Positions 61,538-64,000 of a stretch of DNA of 64,000 bases are shown here, one piece after another. The stretch comes from a virus, in IMG/VR virus record IMGVR_UViG_3300012000_000013, positions 1-64,000 of that record; one strand, 5' to 3'. The notes under the pieces are model-generated. The model ran no database searches. It had not been told where the DNA came from and saw only the letters and a list, made by a program, of their open reading frames with translations. Numbering within the stretch: position 1 is the first letter of the stretch; each line of letters starts with the position of its first letter. Both the position numbers and the translations under genes were made by a program.

Positions 61538-63246
61538 TATTATTTCGTAAAATAAAATGGAAAAATCTGTTAAGTACCGGTAACCACTTTACAGAGATAC
61601 AGTTTGATAAGTCACCTAGCACACTAATAGTTGGTTCAAACGGAGCAGGTAAATCTACAATGCTTGATGCATTGTGTTTTGTTTTGTTTGGCAAGCCATT
61701 TCGCTCGGTGAATAAACCATTGTTGTTGAATTCAATCAATGGTAAAGATTGTCTTGTTGAAGTTGAATTTAATTCTGGCAACAAGCACTATAAGATTGTT
61801 CGTGGCATTAAGCCAAATGTGTTTGAGATTTGGCAAGATGGTGAGATGATTAATCAAGATGCTGCTGTAAGAGATTACCAAGAATACCTTGAAAAGTTTA
61901 TTCTTAAATTAAACTATAAATCATTTACACAAATTGTAATTCTTGGTTCAGCATCATTCACACCATTCATGCAATTGTCGGCATCTGACCGCAGAGCAAT
62001 CATTGAAGAACTTTTAGATATTCAGGTGTTTTCTGCCATGAACAATATTCTAAAAGACAAGATTACAATGAACAAAGATGCCACGACAACTAAAAAATAT
62101 GACATTGATTTGGCTGAACAGAAGTATAACTTACAGAAAAAACATATTGATGAACTAAAACAAAACAATGAAGATAAGGTAAAAGAATATGAAGGTGAGA
62201 TTAGTGGTAGTGCGAACACCATATCCACGCTGGCAGAACAGATTGAATTGTTCTCTAACGAAGTTCGACAGTTACAAATACTCGTCAATGCAAAGGCTGA
62301 AACAGAGGCTAAGGTCAAAAAGATTACAAAACTTGAATCGCAAATTGAAAGCAACTTATCCAAATTTCGTAAGGATATCAATTTCTTTCAACACAATGAC
62401 GATTGTCCAACGTGTAGGCAAGCCATTGCCATGGAATTCAAAGAGAAAGAACTTACCTTACTTGGTACCAAGGTTACGGAATGTGACCATGGTTTGCAAG
62501 AGTTAGAGAAGAAGTTATTAGCAGAACAAACTAAACTGAATTCAATCTCTGAAACACAAAAGAAAATTCAAGAATTGCAAATTGAAATTGCAACCAAAAA
62601 TACCACTATTACCGAAACAAACAAATATATTAAACGGTTAGAAAAACAGATTGAAGATTTGAAGTTAAACAAATCAACTACCGACAAAGAAGAACAAGAA
62701 TTAAGTGTCATAAATGAATCATTAAGTCAGTTAAAGCAACATTTAAGAACCCTTATAGATGAAAAAACATACTATGAGGTAGCATCAGGCTTGTTGAAAG
62801 ATACAGGTATCAAGACCAAGATTATCAAACAGTATTTGCCAATCATCAATAAATTGGTAAACAAATATTTGGCATCATTTGATTTCTTTGTGAACTTTAA
62901 CCTTGATGAATCATTTAAAGAAACAATTAAGTCAAGGCACCGTGATGATTTTACCTATGATTCTTTTTCAGAAGGTGAAAAACAAAAGATTGATTTGGCA
63001 CTATTGTTTAGTTGGCGTGCTGTTGCTAAACTGAAAAACTCTGCCAATACTAATCTATTAATACTTGATGAAGTGTTTGATTCCAGCCTTGATGCCAATG
63101 GCACAGAATATCTAATGACCATATTGCAGATGTTAGAAGGCACAAATGTATTTGTTATCTCTCATAAGGGTGATATACTACAAGATAAATTCCGTAGTGT
63201 GGTTCGTTTTGAGAAGGTAAAAAACTTTAGTAGGATTGTAAAATGA
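61534..63246 (+). CDS. 46: gp46-like recombination ATPase (SbcC/Rad50 family)
   Basis: 570 aa (T4 gp46 is 560 aa). Walker A is GSNGAGKST (34-42). Coiled coil runs from about 180 to 440, broken by the zinc-hook CPTC (C291, C294). The signature motif is YDSFSEGEKQKIDLALLF, Walker B is NLLILDEVFD, and the switch His is in VFVISHKGD. Works with gp47 in end resection and host DNA breakdown. Overlaps the next gene by ATGA. Confidence 0.96.
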   Translation: MILFRKIKWKNLLSTGNHFTEIQFDKSPSTLIVGSNGAGKSTMLDALCFVLFGKPFRSVNKPLLLNSINGKDCLVEVEFNSGNKHYKIVRGIKPNVFEIWQDGEMINQDAAVRDYQEYLEKFILKLNYKSFTQIVILGSASFTPFMQLSASDRRAIIEELLDIQVFSAMNNILKDKITMNKDATTTKKYDIDLAEQKYNLQKKHIDELKQNNEDKVKEYEGEISGSANTISTLAEQIELFSNEVRQLQILVNAKAETEAKVKKITKLESQIESNLSKFRKDINFFQHNDDCPTCRQAIAMEFKEKELTLLGTKVTECDHGLQELEKKLLAEQTKLNSISETQKKIQELQIEIATKNTTITETNKYIKRLEKQIEDLKLNKSTTDKEEQELSVINESLSQLKQHLRTLIDEKTYYEVASGLLKDTGIKTKIIKQYLPIINKLVNKYLASFDFFVNFNLDESFKETIKSRHRDDFTYDSFSEGEKQKIDLALLFSWRAVAKLKNSANTNLLILDEVFDSSLDANGTEYLMTILQMLEGTNVFVISHKGDILQDKFRSVVRFEKVKNFSRIVK

Positions 63247-64000
63247 ACTTTGAACATTATTTAAGAAACTATAAAGAAGTAATTGATAAAGAAGTAGAGG
63301 GTTGGTTTTATCCTAAAGACATTATCATTACTTACGGCATATTAAAAGAATTACAAAAACCAAAAGGTGATGTGTGTGAGATTGGTGTTGCATATGGTAA
63401 AAGTGCCATTGCTATCTCACAGTTTATTGGTAACAATAACTTTTACTTGTATGATATCTTTTCTGAATCTGATAAAGAAAAAGCATCTGCTAATATTGCA
63501 AAGTTTGGTAATGCAAACAATCTAATTTGGAGATTAGAAGATACAACAGAGTTGAAATATGATGATGTTGTTTTTCAGAATGAATTAAGATTTCTCCACA
63601 TTGATGGTTGCCATGAACACTCAGCTGTGTTAAGTGATTTGCTATTGTTTAATACCAAAATGAGAGATGATGGCATCATTGCACTTGATGACTTTCAAGA
63701 CCAAGAATTTCCTGGTGTTAATAGTGCAGCCTTTCAATTCTCATTATCAAATACTAATTATAAAAATTGGAGAATATTTGCGATTGGCGACAACAAAGCA
63801 TATATGTGCCAAAAGAAATATGCCGAATTATATCAAAAGGCTTTGATAGATTACATTCAAAAGGCAAAAGAACAATACAATGTTCCATTTGCTATGCATT
63901 TGGGTTTGCGTGAACTTTTGGATATGAATGTTCTTATGTGTGATTCCAGAACGGCATGGGACCCACAGGTAATAAAAGAATCTTTGTTTGACAAACCAAT
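63243..64000 (+). CDS. SAM-dependent methyltransferase (partial, runs off the window)
   Basis: At least 252 codons, open at the window end. GDVCEIGVAYGKSAIAISQF is the SAM-binding motif I, NFYLYDIF the acidic loop, and FLHIDGCHEHSAVLSDLLLF then DDGIIALDDFQDQEF match the Methyltransf_24-type class I family. Such enzymes often act on sugars or small metabolites, and some are found in surface polysaccharide pathways. The ATGA overlap with gp46 means it is co-translated. The substrate cannot be told. Confidence 0.82.
   Translation, partial: MNFEHYLRNYKEVIDKEVEGWFYPKDIIITYGILKELQKPKGDVCEIGVAYGKSAIAISQFIGNNNFYLYDIFSESDKEKASANIAKFGNANNLIWRLEDTTELKYDDVVFQNELRFLHIDGCHEHSAVLSDLLLFNTKMRDDGIIALDDFQDQEFPGVNSAAFQFSLSNTNYKNWRIFAIGDNKAYMCQKKYAELYQKALIDYIQKAKEQYNVPFAMHLGLRELLDMNVLMCDSRTAWDPQVIKESLFDKP

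Overview
The window is part of the genome of a T4-like contractile-tailed dsDNA phage. It carries an almost complete virion module plus the start of the recombination and late-transcription module. The gene complement and order (gp4, gp48, gp53, gp27, gp5, gp25, gp6, gp7, gp8, long fibre block, gp13 to gp23, gp3, UvsY, UvsW, gp55, gp47, gp46) resemble the marine and freshwater T4-like phages (cyanophage and pelagiphage type) more than coliphage T4. The DNA is visibly AT-rich. No host, photosynthesis or tRNA genes are present, so the host cannot be named from this window. All family names come from recognising the protein sequences and the synteny; no database search was run.

Layout. 1-105: the end of an upstream gene and a rho-independent terminator. 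107-4869 (minus strand): gp4 head-completion nuclease, a conserved unknown, a gp54-like tube initiator, gp26 with a gp51-like frame that appears to be reached by -1 frameshifting, and a 646-aa membrane-active protein with a cell-wall hydrolase domain that may be the tape measure. 4903-17840 (plus): baseplate hub, spike and wedge (gp48, gp53, gp27-like, a split gp5, gp25, gp6, gp7, gp8). 17853-41947: a 24-kb fibre and adhesin block with a 1976-aa DUF4815-type protein, six proteins carrying YANSAF repeats, three tandem glycine-rich adhesins, several small accessory proteins, a cupin and a free-standing HNH homing endonuclease. 41951-49874: neck, terminase, a Dps-like ferritin lying between the two terminase subunits, sheath and tube. 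49919-56452: portal, prohead core, protease, scaffold and major capsid protein. 56525-64000: gp3, UvsY, UvsW, a small conserved protein, a papain-like-fold candidate, late sigma gp55, the gp47/gp46 nuclease and a methyltransferase cut by the window end.

Regulation. Octamers matching NATAAATA, the T4-type late promoter recognised by gp55, stand before many structural genes. At about half of these genes the octamer lies only 4-7 nt from the ATG and no Shine-Dalgarno sequence is visible, so the late mRNA would start at or near the ATG. At others (gp18, gp19, gp22) there is a normal leader with a clear GGAG-type ribosome site. Terminators follow gp19 and gp23, the two virion proteins expected at highest dose.

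Most notable observations: a candidate programmed frameshift joining gp26 to a gp51-like tail; apparently leaderless late genes; a shared Gly-Gly-Ser/Thr-Phe C-terminus on four fibre-block proteins arranged as three repeated two-gene cassettes; a fibre-block gene that seems to start at AUU directly after a homing endonuclease; and a Dps homologue lacking one ferroxidase ligand.
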